Shown piece after piece: positions 59,481 through 60,000 of a stretch of 60,000 bases of DNA. Position numbers and translations under genes: made by a program. The notes below the pieces were generated by a model. It saw only the letters and a list, made by a program, of their open reading frames with translations. It was not told the DNA's origin and did no database searches. Numbering within the stretch: the first letter of the stretch is position 1; the number at the start of each line of letters is the position of its first letter. This DNA comes from Liolophura sinensis (Eukaryota > Mollusca > Polyplacophora > Chitonida > Chitonidae). The DNA lies in NCBI RefSeq assembly GCF_032854445.1, contig NC_088305.1, forward strand, positions 27,988,628 through 28,048,627, given 5' to 3'.

Positions 59481-60000
59481 CGTGTTCGATCTGGATGCCA
59501 ACATGAGACTTCACTCATCAGTAATAAAGTGATATTTAAATAAACAACAGAATACGGCAACCCAAAAATACGATTACCTCAATTGAGGTCCCCAAACCCT
59601 GAAACGATTATCCCAAAATCTAGAGTAATATTATCCCAAACCTTGCTAACATCAAAAAAACCAAGTGAAAAATATTTCGTATTCGACGATTTCAAAGCTA
59701 CTGTAAAATACCCCAAAGCTTGAATCGAAGGAAGCAGGATTGTAGGCCTTACTAACATGTTTTACATTGTACTTAATGAATATTTAACAGAATAAAGGCT
59801 TAGTCGTGTTGTAACAGAAACCACGTAACATCATGCCTGGAAATAAGCAGCACGGCGAGGAAAATGAAGTATTTTTATTGGGGCTAAATGTTCAGTAGAG
59901 GACAAAACTTTCATGCATAATGACTAAATAAGATTGTAACTTTTTTAATTATGTCAATAGCTAGAAAATTTGCCATTATGTCCTGTATCAACTTTAACAT
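59481..60000. repeat. Third occurrence of the 3.1-kb unit (start only, mosaic)
   Basis: Matches the first about 515 bases of the 21,770 unit. Diagnostic differences are mostly of unit-1 type up to about 59,830 (no cgtgaaaactt insertion, acctcaattga). Beyond that they are mostly of unit-2 type (gattgtaac, tcaatagc, atcaacttt). It runs off the window edge. Confidence 0.7.

Larger units (their letters stand above)
42577..60000. repeat. Second copy of the large direct duplication
   Basis: From 42,577 (gtaacctgttccgtga) the sequence matches 2,772 onward in the same orientation and order to the end of the window, where it matches about 22,280. The period at the junction is 39,805 bp. The two copies differ by a few percent plus large indels: 4693-5956 and 17,011-18,207 are missing here, and a SINE is added at 45,840-46,192. 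The left edge lies inside a citrate synthase exon. The right end is outside the window. Confidence 0.93.

Overview
The window is eukaryotic, animal DNA. Genes are split into exons with GT-AG introns, intergenic DNA is AT-rich, and tRNA-derived SINEs, microsatellites, an LTR retrotransposon and DNA-element debris are frequent. Several SINE bodies look like families common in marine molluscs, so a mollusc (gastropod or bivalve) is the best guess. This is pattern recognition, not a database match.

Layout. (1) 1-5140: the 3' six exons of mitochondrial citrate synthase (+), 5' end outside the window. (2) 5.1-12.6 kb: flanking DNA with SINEs, a possible tiny first exon (-) and a Thr/Pro repeat frame (-). 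(3) 12,672-21,097 (-): a five-exon gene for a large, basic, Pro-rich protein I do not recognise, with several SxIP-like motifs and paired GILK / KVQF motifs; this copy has four single-base frameshifts. (4) 21.8-28.0 kb: a 3.1-kb unit in two tandem copies, each with many TGACG sites. (5) 30,349-42,085 (-): the 3' end of a secreted mucin-like gene (TTLPPTE-type repeats, C-terminal cystine knot), broken by three stops and by an LTR element inserted into an exon. (6) 35,667-41,832: that element, a Ty3/gypsy-class LTR retrotransposon with integrase encoded before RNase H (Gmr1-like order) and most of its reverse transcriptase missing. (7) 42,577-60,000: a second, diverged direct copy of the sequence starting at 2,772, containing a decayed citrate synthase fragment and an intact copy of the SxIP-rich gene (51,454-58,818).

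Main interpretation. The window spans the junction of a direct duplication with a period of about 39.8 kb. The junction (42,576/42,577) cuts citrate synthase and also leaves the mucin-like gene without its 5' part. The two genes orphaned by the junction are the decayed ones: the mucin fragment in unit 1 and the citrate synthase fragment in unit 2. The SxIP-rich gene lies wholly inside the unit and remains open in unit 2. A false duplication from uncollapsed haplotypes is the main alternative. The two copies also differ by a SINE insertion, minisatellite copy numbers, deletions and a short chimeric insert.

No prokaryotic genes, CRISPR arrays or rRNA genes were seen.
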